DNA from: Neoechinorhynchus agilis
Taxonomy: Eukaryota > Acanthocephala
Reading direction: 5' to 3'
DNA length: 64,000 nucleotides
NCBI GenBank assembly: GCA_051530055.1
Contig: CM121341.1
Coordinates: 8,246,001 to 8,310,000 of the forward strand
The notes under the pieces: generated by a model
The model's input: the letters and a program-made list of their open reading frames with translations, nothing else
What the model was told of the DNA's origin: nothing
Database searches by the model: none
Part shown: positions 1-11,118 of the stretch, piece by piece
How positions within the stretch are numbered: the stretch's first letter is position 1
Layout: every line of letters starts with the position of its first letter
Translations under genes and position numbers: made by a program

Positions 1-87
1 ATCAAAGGCAATTTTCAAGTTTCAAGCAAAATTGTGAAGTCACTACCAACATCGTCCAAGGCGGGTTTAGAGCAACGATCGAAAAAC

Positions 88-459
88 ATGGAAAAAATAC
101 ATTGGATTCTTGGATTCATCTACGTCAATGTCATTTTCATTGCTGTACTAAGCGCAATTCAGCTTGTACAGTTCCTTAATCGCTCTGAGGAAGGAATTCA
201 AGTTTTATTAGTTGGACAAAGAGCGAAAGTGTGGACAAAAATGACAGTCACGATGATCATACTGACAAATTCGCTGTCAATATTTTGTCTTATACTTGCT
301 ATGACGGCCGCTTCAATCATGTACCGAATCGTGAAATCGAAGAACCAGGAAAATCTCTACATTGCTAATCAAATGTATCGCAATGTCGCTCTTTTCCTTT
401 TAGCGAATACCGTGGTAAATTTAATGCGTTTGGCAATGGCGATCATTGCGCACTTTTGA
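88..459 (+). CDS. Small multi-pass membrane protein, probably the last exon of a longer gene
   Basis: The frame is open from the window's left part and ends in TGA at 457-459. The first ATG in frame is at 88, but the open frame extends upstream of it, so this may be a 3' exon. From that ATG the product is 123 residues with three hydrophobic stretches: about residues 7-27, 52-76 and the C-terminal 25. A basic segment (YRIVKSK) follows the second. This looks like the end of a polytopic membrane protein with a very short C-terminal tail. I do not recognise the family. An AATAAA-like signal lies about 25 bases after the stop (gtcaataaaataat), which supports a real 3' end. The membrane nature is well supported; the function is unknown. 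Confidence 0.5.
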   Translation: MEKIHWILGFIYVNVIFIAVLSAIQLVQFLNRSEEGIQVLLVGQRAKVWTKMTVTMIILTNSLSIFCLILAMTAASIMYRIVKSKNQENLYIANQMYRNVALFLLANTVVNLMRLAMAIIAHF

Positions 460-504
460 GACAATGTTGGATGTTTTTGAGTCAATAAAATAATATCTTT
501 TTGC

Positions 505-1305
505 TAAGAAGCTATGAGATCCTGAAAGTCGTCGACAAAGGTTATTATAGCTGAGCCACAAATGAGATTTATCTACGTTTAAAAATTCGATCAACAAAAA
601 AACCACAAATCTTAAAAAAGTGCAATATAACGCAAAATCCACTAAAAAAATCTTGATGATCGTGAAAGTCGACAAAGGTTATTAAAGTTGAATAAATCGG
701 ACTTTTTCTATAGCTCCAAATGAGATTTATCTACGTTTAAAAATTCGATCAACAAAAAACCACAAATCTTAAAAGAGTGCAAAATCTTGTAAAAAAATCT
801 TGATGATCGTGAAAGTCGACAAAGGTTATTAAAGTTGAATAAATCGGACTTTTTCTATAGCTCCAAATGAGATTTATCTACGTTTAAAAATTCGATCAAC
901 AAAAAACCACAAATCTTAAAAGAGTGCAAAATCTTGTAAAAAAATCTTGATGATCGTGAAAGTCGACAAAGGTTATTAAAGTTGAATAAATCGGACTTTT
1001 TCTATAGCTCCAAATGAGATTTATCTACGTTTAAAAATTCGATCAACAAAAAACCACAAATCTTAAAAAAGTGCAAAATCTTGTAAAAAAAATCTTGATG
1101 ATCGTGAAAGTCGACAAAGGTTATTAAAGTTGAATAAATGGAACTTTTTCTATAGCTCCAAATGAGATTTAGCTACGTTTAAAAATTCGATCAACAAGAC
1201 ACCAAAAATCTTAAAAGAGTGCAAAATCTTGTAAAAAAATCTTGATGATCGTGAAAGTCGACAAAGGTCATTAAAGTTGAATAAATCGGACTTTTTCTAT
1301 AGCTT
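505..1305. repeat. 147-bp tandem satellite, about 5.5 copies
   Basis: The landmark cgtgaaagtcgacaaagg recurs at 661, 808, 955, 1103 and 1250, giving a period of 147-148 bp, with a diverged partial copy near 520. Units are very similar to each other and AT-rich. No protein is encoded. The first copy starts about 45 bp after the stop of the upstream membrane-protein exon, so the array sits in its 3' flank. Confidence 0.9.
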
Positions 1306-1740
1306 TATAAATTTTGTTCCACGACAGTGATGGCAAAAGAAAAAATTAAATCATTTTCGATTTTTTAGTTTCCTTAATTTAAAAGTTCAAAATGAGTTTA
1401 CCTCTAAGAGGAAGAAAATCACTCAGCTTTTTTTTAATGGACACGGGCGAAATGGTAAAGAAAAATTGTTTCCCGGTTAGTTTTTTTATTCAATGTTTAA
1501 GCTACGATCACTGCGCAACTGATTTTGTGTAGAGTGCCCGATTTCGGGCTATCTTAAGCGATTCTGTCATAATCCACATGAGTCAAACGCTGGATACCGA
1601 GACAATGAGTTCGTCCAACGGAAGACGAAGTGATGTCGGACACTACACTGAACGAGGTTAATATTTCTTATCTTAGCGAGGACTATGATCTCTGTTTCAA
1701 AATTGAACTATTCATGCCTCTTTTGGCTTAAAATTAAAGG
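1306..1740. other. No gene recognised
   Basis: AT-rich sequence between the 147-bp array and the Penelope-like remnant. I looked here for the missing 5' exon of thymidylate synthase (the conserved R-T-G-T-G-T region) and did not find it. Only short open stretches are present. Confidence 0.4.
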
Positions 1741-1795
1741 AATTTTATAAATCCGATATTTCGGCACTATCTCATGCCTTCATCAAAGTCTAAAA
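1741..1795 (-). ncRNA. Hammerhead-ribozyme-like core at the PLE 3' end
   Basis: On the minus strand the order is TTGATGA, one A, GGCA, an 8-nt loop, TGCC, then GAAATATCGGA. The GGCA/TGCC helix is perfect and GAAA follows directly, as in helix II of a hammerhead ribozyme. The first core base is U instead of C, so this copy is probably inactive. PLEs are known to carry hammerhead motifs in their terminal repeats, and this one lies downstream of the GIY-YIG remnant, as expected. Confidence 0.5.
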
Positions 1796-3190
1796 TCCAC
1801 ACGTGGAGGATAATTAACTTTACACCGTACTTTGATGTTACAGAATGTCAAACGAAGCCTTGAAAATTCGAGGGCAGTGAAGGATCGACTGTTGAACTGA
1901 GAAAGTATTTCTCTCCTCTTTTTTTTAATCATTTCAAGAAGTAATATAAATTTCAGTGTCAAACTCATCCTTCGAATGAGATTCGAACAAAAATCGCCTA
2001 CGAATTCGGAACTGATGATTGTCGCAGCTGGACTTTTTGTTGGTAGATTTGGTCTTGAATATCTCTCTTTCTTAAGTGCCTGTCGGATCGCCTAATTGGT
2101 GGGATATATTATGGTCGTTTGTCTTTACCCGAGGGAGATCGCGTTAAAGACGAATGTATACATTTCTACTGATTGAATCGGTCATTGTCAATTCAATCTA
2201 AAATAACAGAGACATTCTTCACAACACTCCCATGATTGTTTCCGTTTTGACTCGGGACCCGGGATCGTCAAGTTCGTAGACGAAGAGCGGCCTCCCTGAG
2301 TGTGTTTAGGCCAACTAAAGGTAATTAGAGCGAAACTTTTGCTTTGTTCCCTTCCAGGCCATCTCAATATATATGGACTCTTTTATCAGTCGTTGGAATT
2401 TTCTCTTTTCTGTGCAGAGGACGTCGGTCTTGTCGAATCCGATTGTGTGGTTAAATGAGCGTGATTAAGAATGGCTCCCGCAGCCGTGCAGTGAAACGCC
2501 GCATTGCTTCACCTACGTAGGCCATTTCGCAATCTTTGCGAGGGATGCGGTGGACTACGTTCGCAGTTTAAAGTCCGTCGTATTCCCCGGTCCACTGTTT
2601 CAACCTGGCGAATAAATAGGGCTTCCATTAAGAGCGATCCAATTTGAATTCACTTCGCATGGTCTCGTTATCGCAGAACTGGAATCGATGCCCCTCCTCA
2701 GAGCGCATATTTGTCTTCTTTGGTTCTTTTTTTTCCAAATTATTTGTTTGGCCTACATAGGATTTATTCCATTCGACGCAGGGAATCTCGTACACTTTGC
2801 TTTCATGCTCATCTCGTTTCTTAACCATGGAGCTCAATGCTCGAGCTTTCTTCGATCTTTAGGCGCAACTTCCTTTATCAGATTGTTAATTGCACTGAAT
2901 AACTCATCATCGACGAATGGTGAACCTATGAAGGTCCTCCGTTTGGGCTCCCGGCACACTGCTTTCCTTCCATGAAGCCATTTTTGTCATGGAGATTGGA
3001 TAGCCATTTCCTTTGAGCATATCGGGCCATTTTATACTTTGTGGGTGCCATTGTGATGAATGAGGGGGCAATGTCCGTCGGTATACCAATCTTCCTGTAT
3101 ACACAATAGTTGCAAAACTTCGCTCCTTGTCGCGTTTATGCGCCACGTCCATCAACCCGATCAATAGCATACCAATCGTCACAGATTTCA
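1741..3190 (-). mobile_element. Penelope-like element remnant with two GIY-YIG domains and a hammerhead-like 3' end
   Basis: Read on the minus strand, the region gives pieces of a Penelope-like retroelement. Near 3050-3110 is a VYRK block with a downstream TDIAPSFI stretch, typical of the end of the PLE reverse transcriptase. At about 2790-2630 is a first GIY-YIG endonuclease (VYEIPC...KSYVGQT) followed by a MEALFIRQ tail. At about 2570-2380 is a second one (VVHRIPRKDCEMAYVGEA, then NHTIGFDKTDVL and KFQRLIKESIYIE), followed by an SRVKTET motif near 2250. Two endonuclease ends in a row suggest two tandem partial copies, a usual PLE arrangement. At 1741-1795 the minus strand shows a hammerhead-like core. 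The coding parts are in several frames with many stops, so the copy is old. PLE identity is well supported; exact ends are not. Confidence 0.75.
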
Positions 3191-3471
3191 CCTTCAACTT
3201 TCCAGACTGTTGACCAAAATGTCCAACTTAAACGGCATTCTTGAAAAGTAAGAACTCAGAAATGCATTCAAAGTCCACGAAAATAGCATTATAGTCCCGA
3301 TGAGCAATCCTATCTTGATCTGGTCGGTCGGATTATATCTGAAGGCAGTGTTCGCGAGAATCGAACGGGGATCAATACACGATCGATATTTGGAGCGCAA
3401 CTTCGTTATAATCTTAGTGAAGGTTGGATTGCTTCCTTTTTAAATTCCACTAAAAGTTCATTGGCTTCTAG

Positions 3472-4208
3472 ACACAATGCCGGTTTTCACGACAAAGCGC
3501 GTCTATTGGAAAGGCGTTTTGGAAGAGCTGTTTTGGTTTATTGGAGGTAAGACCGATAGTCGATTATTATCGGCTAAGAATGTTCACATCTGGGACGCTA
3601 ATGGTAGCAGAGAATACCTTGACTCGATTGGACTCAAAGATCGCGAGGATGGAGACCTTGGTCCAGTGTATGGATTCCAATGGAGGCATTTTGGTGCCCA
3701 GTATACTGATTCCCACGCTGACTATCGTGAAAAAGGAGTTGATCAACTTAAATGGCTTATTTCGGAAATAAAAAACAATCCGACAAGTCGAAGACTAATA
3801 ATGTCGGCATGGAATCCCATGGATTTAAACGAAATGGCACTCCCTCCGTGCCACGTAATGTGCCAGTTTTACGTTCAATCAAATGAACTTTCATGTCAGA
3901 TGTATCAAAGATCGGCTGATATGGGTCTTGGCGTTCCGTTCAATGTGGCCAGTTACTCACTCTTAACTCACTTAATCGCTCACGTAACAGGACTTCGTGC
4001 TAAGGAGTTTATCCATTCTATTGGAGATGCTCACGTCTACGAAAACCACATTAAACCTCTCGAGGAACAGTTAAAGCGAAAACCTTTGCGGTTCCCACGC
4101 TTAAAAATCACCAATGATTGTACGGATATTGATTCTTTGAAACCCGAACACGTCGAACTTGTGGGTTACAAGCCCATGGCTAAGATTCAAATGGACATGG
4201 CCGTATGA
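3472..4208 (+). CDS. TYMS: Thymidylate synthase, C-terminal about 85 percent
   Basis: The enzyme methylates dUMP to dTMP using 5,10-methylenetetrahydrofolate. The 243-residue frame aligns throughout with animal thymidylate synthases: [14 protein letters not shown] at the start, [29 protein letters not shown], the active-site block [13 protein letters not shown] with the catalytic Cys at residue 125 of this frame, [13 protein letters not shown], and a C-terminus ending in MAV as the family does. The first ATG (3477) falls in the middle of a conserved segment, so it is not the true start. A splice acceptor (cttctag, ending near 3471) just precedes it, and the first 45-70 residues, including the RTGTGT loop, must come from an upstream exon. 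I did not find that exon; the PLE remnant lies in its expected place. Either it lies left of the window or the gene is 5'-truncated. The visible part has no breaks. Confidence 0.95.
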
Positions 4209-4847
4209 ATTGCCATAAAATAGACGTTTTTGGTTCTCCCTTTAATCGTGGTGGCGTAAACATGGGTTTGAACAATACTATTTAGGGTTCCGTTTTCAAA
4301 CGATAGTGGAGTTTGGACGTTATTTTAAAATAAGAAATTGTTGCATCATCTTGAAAAAGGAGAAATATTAATTGATTTTGTTGTAAGCAGTAATATTATT
4401 AAGCCTTAGGTGTATTCGCTCTTGACAACCAAACTATTTCGATTACGCTCTTTTAATTTATAGATCGATCACGGCCAATGAGTTTAAGTTCAGTATTCTA
4501 AAGATTCCGGTGAGGGTTGAGATGTGCACATGGAAAGGAAAAATCGACCAATTTCTTATCTAAATAAAGTGGCATCTTTCAAAACCAATTTGTCAAAATA
4601 TCTTCTAATGTTCCACAAGGAACGCTCAGGCAATGTTACCAATCAAAAGACTACTATGATTCTTGTTTTAAAAAACTAAATGTACTTAGTTCATCCAATA
4701 TCCTAAAACTGTTCAAGTGAACAGGTTTGAACATTAGATAATTGTTCGCTTTGTATATATTATAAAATACTGTGTCGGGTTTATCCCCATGGATACCAAA
4801 TATATTTCGATTTTAAACATTGATGCGTTTTTATCCTTTTTGAATAG
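4209..4847. other. Intergenic, no gene recognised
   Basis: 3' flank of thymidylate synthase and 5' flank of the next gene. It is AT-rich with stops in all frames. A TATA-rich stretch (tatatattataaaat) at about 4754-4770 lies some 90 bp before the next ATG and could be part of its promoter. Confidence 0.4.
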
Positions 4848-5408
4848 ATGGCTGACCCCTCGATTTTTAAAAACCTGTTGAGTAAACATGATCAAAAATT
4901 CAATGATTTTGTTTATAGCTCAGACAAAGACACAAACAATCCGATTTTAAACAACAAACATGAAAATATTGTTCCACAACATCTCTCGCGACTATTAGTG
5001 GCCATTAGAACAAAGAAATCTTATTTTGTTTATCCTTCAAGAGTGCAGTTTATGTGCGGGTTTAAGTTAAAAGACTTTTTTAAGAATAATTTCGTTATTG
5101 GTAGTGAAGATTGTGAACGAGTTCAGTTGGCATTTGATCGTGTTAGGAAGGAGGCCAATGTATCGCCTGACGGTTCAATCCCACAAAAATTTGTCTTACC
5201 TGCACTTAAGACCCTTTGCGGCATTGATGAAAATGCAGCATTTGAACAGGGAAATGGTGGCAATGATGAACCAAAGACTCAAGGAACACTCGATTTCAAT
5301 ATGCCATTTCTCAACGACATTCTAAAAAGGATAAGTAAACGGAATACAATGAAAGAGAAACTGTTATCGATTCAGAAAAAAATAATGACAAATACGACCA
5401 GTATTTGA
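4848..5408 (+). CDS. Unrecognised protein, 186 residues
   Basis: Single open frame starting MADPSIFKNLLSKHD and ending TAG at 5406-5408 region. The ATG is directly preceded by ttgaatag, so it may begin at a 3' splice site, leaving open an upstream non-coding or trans-spliced exon. The composition is that of a soluble, charged protein without signal peptide or membrane segment. A central part (about residues 40-120) is hydrophobic-patterned and probably folded, and the C-terminal 35 residues are strongly basic and helical (DILKRISKRNTMKEKLL). I do not recognise the family. Length, codon use and the clean frame support a real gene. Confidence 0.6.
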   Translation: MADPSIFKNLLSKHDQKFNDFVYSSDKDTNNPILNNKHENIVPQHLSRLLVAIRTKKSYFVYPSRVQFMCGFKLKDFFKNNFVIGSEDCERVQLAFDRVRKEANVSPDGSIPQKFVLPALKTLCGIDENAAFEQGNGGNDEPKTQGTLDFNMPFLNDILKRISKRNTMKEKLLSIQKKIMTNTTSI

Positions 5409-5808
5409 GTGAAGGGAGCAGTCGAAGTATAGTAATTTTAGTTATCGTTTAATTTCGAGAGGCACAATGTTCACTAATCGCGGAGAGTCGTTTTCGCAAT
5501 GAGCGAATTTAAAAATATAACCTGTTTACAGTTACAAACTCGATTTTTGCACTTAGGTTTTTATGCTGTACTCTCTCGGATGTAAAGATAAAAAATCTTC
5601 ATAACTTGTATAATAATTAAGCCAGAATATTTATTTTTTTACGACTATCCGGTTAGATTGTGCTTCAATTCGCTATTAAATCTTCAGTGATGATACTTTT
5701 TTCTATTTAATCTACTCGAATTCTGGTCACAAGCTTGTTTTTGAGGGCATAAAAGATGCTCTTTTTTGCAAACACCAAACAGAAAAAAGAATCGAATTTC
5801 ACCAAAAG

Positions 5809-6510
5809 ATGGTTGTGTTATTACAAGATTGGGTGAGAGTTGATTTTCAGGCTTTCTCTGCCTTACATTGCCTCGCCGAACGAGTTTTGCTTTGTATTGA
5901 TCAGCAATACCAACATAAAGTGGACTACGTCCATTCTAAGGACGACCTTAAGGCTCCAGTGCAGTCAGAAGAGCTCCAGTCGTCGATTGAGTCGTATTAT
6001 CCATTTGCTAAGGAAATAAGTGACTTTAAAAAGGAATACGATTTGAAGACAAAGGAACGAGATCTCATATGTAAAGAAAAAGACGTTTCGTCGAGAGTGA
6101 TTGAAAGGATTGCGAATATAAATTTAAGAAAACCAATCATGCCACTTAATGATCTCTTCACTCATGACGCTGATCTAACCCTTCTCGAGAAGCTGAGACT
6201 TTTTAGCTCAGTTAAAGAAGGCGTTCATGAGGTAGTGAGAAGAGGTAGAACCCAAGAACCACGGATCACTACCTACATTATCATATGGCTCACTTTATGC
6301 GATATTTATCCGCTGTTGATCAGTATGGATACTTATAAAAGGTTCCAGTTCCTCTTAGATTTGAAACAAAGACGTGACAGATCCACAATAAATGAACAAC
6401 GATTTGCACATTTTAAGGATGATTTCAAAAATTTTGAAATCGAAGACAAATCATTAATGAGGGTCTTTGAGATTTTGTCAAGTGCACAGAAGTGCACCAA
6501 TTATTTTTAA
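5809..6510 (+). CDS. Unrecognised protein, 233 residues
   Basis: Continuous frame from ATG 5809 to TAA 6508-6510, with AATAAA immediately after the stop (6511-6518), so the 3' end looks genuine. The protein is soluble and mainly helical. Residues 65-100 are charged (FKKEYDLKTKERDLICKEKD), compatible with a short coiled coil. A short hydrophobic stretch lies near 155-172 (ITTYIIIWLTLCDIYPLL). The C-terminus is charged and helical. I do not recognise it. It lies 400 bp downstream of the preceding unrecognised gene in the same direction. Confidence 0.6.
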   Translation: MVVLLQDWVRVDFQAFSALHCLAERVLLCIDQQYQHKVDYVHSKDDLKAPVQSEELQSSIESYYPFAKEISDFKKEYDLKTKERDLICKEKDVSSRVIERIANINLRKPIMPLNDLFTHDADLTLLEKLRLFSSVKEGVHEVVRRGRTQEPRITTYIIIWLTLCDIYPLLISMDTYKRFQFLLDLKQRRDRSTINEQRFAHFKDDFKNFEIEDKSLMRVFEILSSAQKCTNYF

Positions 6511-6649
6511 AATAAAATGGATTTTTTGATGAATCGCCGATTAACTTTTAAACAAGATTATTCTTAAGGTGAGATTAGAGTTGGATTCTGAAATTCTATC
6601 TCTATGGTTTAAGTAGATGTCTTGCAATAAAAGTCAACATATTCGTTAG

Positions 6650-7060
6650 AAAACAACTTAAGATCGGGAACTCCAACGGAGTTTATAACCGATAAAAAGC
6701 ACGTGACTAAATAGAACCTTCAAATAGTACTTGAGAAAATCCTTAAATGCATTTCCACCAGTGGAAATGTTATGATTGTTTCTATCTCGAGTAATCCATA
6801 ATGAATTGCTTAGATACCATGCAAATTTAATTGGATTTCTGGTGATCATAATCTCCCGAATAAAATATGTTTGTGCGAAGAAACCTCGCAAAAGAGCTAT
6901 TAGAATCTCTTCTTTCAAGCAATGACTGATGAAGCAAACCGTCCTCTTTCGAAATATACCAATCAAATATTTTCTATCAAGACGAAGGATTATTCCGATC
7001 ACAACTCGAACTCTATCAACCCGAAGGATTTCCTCTCGGTGATTTAAATTTAAGCGGTTG
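6650..7060. repeat. Degenerate PLE-terminal-like sequence carrying a chance open frame
   Basis: Plus strand 6928-6965 reads ctgatgaagc...ctctttcgaaatat, with the CTGATGA and CGAAATAT spacing seen at the other PLE ends of this window. The minus strand near 7030 has aaatccttcggg, which recurs at 28517-28528 next to another such end. A minus-strand open frame of 114 residues (6658-7002) overlaps. It is hydrophobic, has no recognisable domain, and is best read as repeat-derived. Confidence 0.4.
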
Positions 7061-8645
7061 ACTTTTGTACCAGGAGAAACAATTAGTTGTCAAATGGTGA
7101 TTTTGTATGATTTTAAATAAATCAAAACACGATAATAATCTAAGAACCCCTTAAAATGACGTTTTAAGTCAAGTTTTCATATGCGATGGATTTTTAAATT
7201 CCTTTTCAATGTCGGAAAAATTGTTGAAGTCGAACATTAAAGATGTCTGATTTAAAAATAAAGTATATTTACGGGACTCCATTAGCAAGGCCGTCGTCAG
7301 AGCAAATAAAATGAACATTGAATGCTTTTGAGCGCCATTTTTCCAATCTTAAAACTCCGGTTGACTTTACGAATTTTCATATTAAAATTTAATATTGTTG
7401 AAAGGATTGCACATTTTGCGCACAACTGGAAATGGGTTTTTCTCCACGTCCATTATTTTATCGATATCATCACGAAAGGATATTTGGCACATAACGAATT
7501 CTTTTTTGAAAGAATGATTTCGAAAAGCATCCACGCGACCGCTCCGGATCAGCGGACTTCGGGGAATGAACCAGGACCTCCGCAGGGTACCCCGTGGGCT
7601 TCGTCAAGGAAAAGACTCCACCATCGATGATGTTTTCTTCAATAGTCTCGTTTTGTGAGTGGCAAGTTTCCGTCTTTAAGTCGCGGTCCAATCTCCAGGA
7701 GGATCGTAACGAGTGTAGTGTTCCTAAGGACCGAAATGATCGCGGTTAAAAGAAACGCTTTTAAGTAGACATCGACATTCGTGCTTGTTAAAATGTCTGA
7801 AGATAATGTCTCACAGCTTGATATGAGTGTTTTGTTGAGTTGTTTCAGCGTTTGCTGCGAAATAAAGAACTCACATGAAGGAATAATAAATGGGTTTTAA
7901 AATAAGAAAACTGAGAAATCCTGGAGAATTCAAGGAAAAGATGATTAAAACGGTTGCGAATAGAATAGCTCAACGTAGGTTTATTTCTGAAACGTAATTA
8001 AGAAAGAGACGCTGATTAAAATGTATGGAGGAATATCGAGAGTCGTTCTAGGATAAGATGGGAACTTAGACTAAGCCACGAAAAGTCATAGTGTTGTCTT
8101 CGCAAAAGCAGAAATGGCAATGATGCACTTTTTGTGACATGCTGGCATCAATGATTTCTCATTTTGCACGAAGGAAATCGTGGATGTCAGGAATATTCTT
8201 AAACGGACGTTTTCTCCACTACGATCTTCTAAAGATTTCAAAGAGAGACTATGTTGGTTTTTATATCTTACAGATTGTAATTTAGGTTTTTTAGGCCGGA
8301 AATTGAAGGAATTTATTATGTCCGATTGATATCTTGTACGCCTTTATTAAGATTATTTTTGTTTATCTAAACCAACAATTCAATCTTCAAACGTTATAAT
8401 TTATGCCTGAATTTTTTTCCTGAGACTGGATTATTTTATAAAAAAGTTTACTTTGGTTATGGACACTGCGCTCGTGTTCTTTGGCGAAAAACGGAGTGTA
8501 CCTTGTTCTAAAAACGTCTCTGAATAAGTTAGAGTGCACGTCGCGATCAGCTATTTAAGGACTTTGAAATAAAACGTAAAACCACATAACTTAAAAAACG
8601 AGCGTAATATCGCCGTCTCCACAAAGGTTGCAGCGGCGTTTAAAG
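7061..8645. other. Intergenic, mostly degenerate repeat
   Basis: No supported gene. A GC-richer patch at 7540-7640 gives short open frames on both strands and is unlike its surroundings, but I cannot assign it. At about 8300-8345 (ggaatttattatgtccgattgatatc) there is a decayed version of the PLE end motif. Confidence 0.35.
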
Positions 8646-10171
8646 ATGATAAATTCGTTGAAATCAAAAGAAATCATTGATCGCGAGTGGAAATATGGCT
8701 GCCACAATTATCACCCCCTTCCAGTTGTTCTCAATTGCGGTCAAGGTTTGTCCACACTTGAAGCCTTTAATGAAATCATTCTTTTAGGAATCTTTGTCTT
8801 CGATCTGGACAACCGGCGATATTTCGATTTCCTTAGTGGATACAGTGCCCTCAACCAAGGTCACTGCCATCCTAAGATAACTGCAGCTCTCAAGGACCAA
8901 GCAGATAAACTAACCCTTACGTCTCGTGCTTTTTATAACGACAAATTGAGTGATATGGAGCAATTTTGTTGTCAATTGTTTGGCTACGATAAACTTCTTC
9001 CAATGAACTCCGGTTGTGAAGGGTCGGAAAGTGCAGTGAAGATTGCTAGAAGATGGGGATATGAGATAAAAGGCATTCCTGATAACGAAGCGATCGTCGT
9101 ATTTGCGGAAGGGAATTTTTGGGGGCGTTCTATTGCTGCCGTGTCCTCTTCCACGGATCCAGATTCATTTAAGCACTATGGTCCATATTTGCCTAAATTC
9201 GAGATAATAAAGTATAATGATCTAGAAGAGTTAGAGGTTTGTTCTCAATCGTTATCAATGAACACTTTCACAATCCACTAAGGATAAATGCAAGAATCCA
9301 AATGTTTGTGCTTTTATGATTGAACCGATTCAAGGGGAGGCAGGTGTAATAATCCCAAATGAAGGATACTTAAAGGGAGTCCGTGAACTGTGCTCAAAGT
9401 ATAATGTACTCATGATCGCTGATGAGATACAAACGGGATTAGGGAGAACTGGAAGGTATGAAACTAAAATCAAGAATTAGGCCAGTAGTTTTAAGATTTT
9501 TTGAAATTAAAGTCACGAAAACTCTCGGTTTCAATTCAGAGTTTTGATGTGCGCATTTAAGGTTGATATGCTGCGACCACGAAAATGTGAAACCTGACAT
9601 CCTCGTACTTGGAAAGGCAATGTCTGGCGGTTATTACCCGATTTCCGCAGTATTGGCCAACGACAATGTCATGAATGTTATTACACCCGGAACTCATGGC
9701 TCAACTTATGGTGGAAACCCACTTGCTAGCGTTGTGGCAATTGCTGCTTTAAAAGTACTTCAATGGCATTTTTTACGTTAATAAACAAAAAATTTAGTGT
9801 TTAGTTGAAGAGAATATGATTGAGAATAGTGAGTGTATGGGATTGAAACTGAGAGAAGGATTGGAAAAAATGAAAGGATGTGTGATCGTCAATGTCCGCG
9901 GAAAGGGTCTAATGTGTGCCATCTCCCTTGCACCGGGTATAAACGAATCGGGGTTTAAAAAGTCTTTATGGCTTATTTTTCAGGTTTCGACGCGTTCAAA
10001 TTCTGTCTGAAACTTAAAGACGAGGGACTTTTGGCTAAACCAACTCACGGTGTTCACATCAGACTTTGTCCACCGCTGATCATTAACGAAGAGCAGATAA
10101 AAGAAAGCTTAGACATTATCAACAAAGTGGTCGAATACGTCTCAAGCAATCAGACTGAATTTAGAGCTTAA
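8646..10171 (+). CDS. OAT: Ornithine aminotransferase, six exons
   Basis: This PLP enzyme converts ornithine and 2-oxoglutarate to glutamate semialdehyde and glutamate, normally in the mitochondrial matrix. Exons inferred from homology and GT/AG sites are 8646-8745, 8788-9236, 9283-9455, 9562-9754, 9798-9936 and 9984-10171. The introns are 42, 46, 106, 43 and 47 nt, and all junctions keep frame. Landmarks are [72 protein letters not shown], the PLP-lysine block [27 protein letters not shown] and LLAKPTHG. The start is the first ATG in frame (8646), placed about ten residues before the conserved core. No mitochondrial presequence is seen, so an upstream exon may exist or the enzyme may be cytosolic. 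The catalytic core is complete. Confidence 0.95.
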
Positions 10172-11118
10172 AGGACATTAAAAAATAATTAGTCTTTATT
10201 GAACGATTAGATAAAAAGTCCTGGGGGTACTCTATACTTTTCATAGGCATTCTTTTCAATGTCTATCTGAGTATCTTTAATCACATAAACGCATTCCAAT
10301 TCTAATTTAAACCGACTCCGGGTTCCCGAGTAGAAACGAAAACAATCAAAAGAATCCCTCCTCTCGGCTGGGTTCATAAGCGCGGCCCAAATAATAACAT
10401 AAAATACAATTGACTTCTCCCGTAAAATCCTTTAGAACAACATAAAAAATCAAATAACAATAAACTTGCGAAACAATAAAATTGATAAAATGATACAATG
10501 AATCGATTTTAAAGCATTCGTCTTTATTGATTCGTCCTTTCGGATGGGTTCATAAACGCGACCAAAATAATAACATAAAATACAATTGACTTCTCCCGTA
10601 AAATCCTTTAGAATAACATAAAAAATCAAATAACAATAAACTTGCGAAACAATAAAATTGATAAAATGATACAATGAATCGATTTTAAAGCATTCGTCTT
10701 TATTGATCCATCCTCTCGGCTGGGTTCATAAGCGCGACCCAAATAATAACATAAAAACAAACCAAATAACAATAAACTTGCGAAACAATAGAATTGATGC
10801 AATAAGTCGACTTTACAGCATTGGTCTTTATTGATTCCTCATCTCTGGGGGAAGTGACCAAACACTAAAAATCTTTATTTCCAAGCTTTCGCAATTTTAA
10901 CGTCGTAAAGACTTGCAAACAATAGACTGAAGAAGGCGATCAATTATTTGATAATCCGCTATAAGAAAGTTAAAATGATGAGCATCTTTACGAGAACAAA
11001 GAAATGACGTCAAAAAATCTATTGCCGCCAAGAATTCTTAAAAGCGCGCCATAACACCGGAAGAAAAAAGTATATTATTAATTTTCAATCGGTGAAGATT
11101 GATGTTTGTGATCGTTCA
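10172..11118. repeat. 176-bp tandem repeat, about three copies, with flanks
   Basis: The landmark ggttcataagcgcg recurs at 10371, 10547 and 10723, a period of 176 bp, with the repeat spanning about 10320-10850. The last copy is shortened. Just before it, at 10310-10345, the plus strand contains cgggttcccgagtagaaac. Translated, this gives PGSRVETKTI, similar to the SRVKTET tail of the PLE copy near 2250. The array may therefore derive from a PLE 3' end. The rest, to 11118, shows no gene. Confidence 0.7.

Noticed and set aside
654-1270. ttgatgatcgtgaaagtcgac in the 147-bp satellite as a hammerhead core
   Set aside because: It has TTGATGA and GAAA, but only four bases between them and no helix I or III partners.
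6658-7002. Minus-strand 114-codon hydrophobic frame as a gene
   Set aside because: It overlaps PLE-terminal-like repeat sequence, has no start context or domain, and the open frame continues upstream of its ATG into the same repeat.
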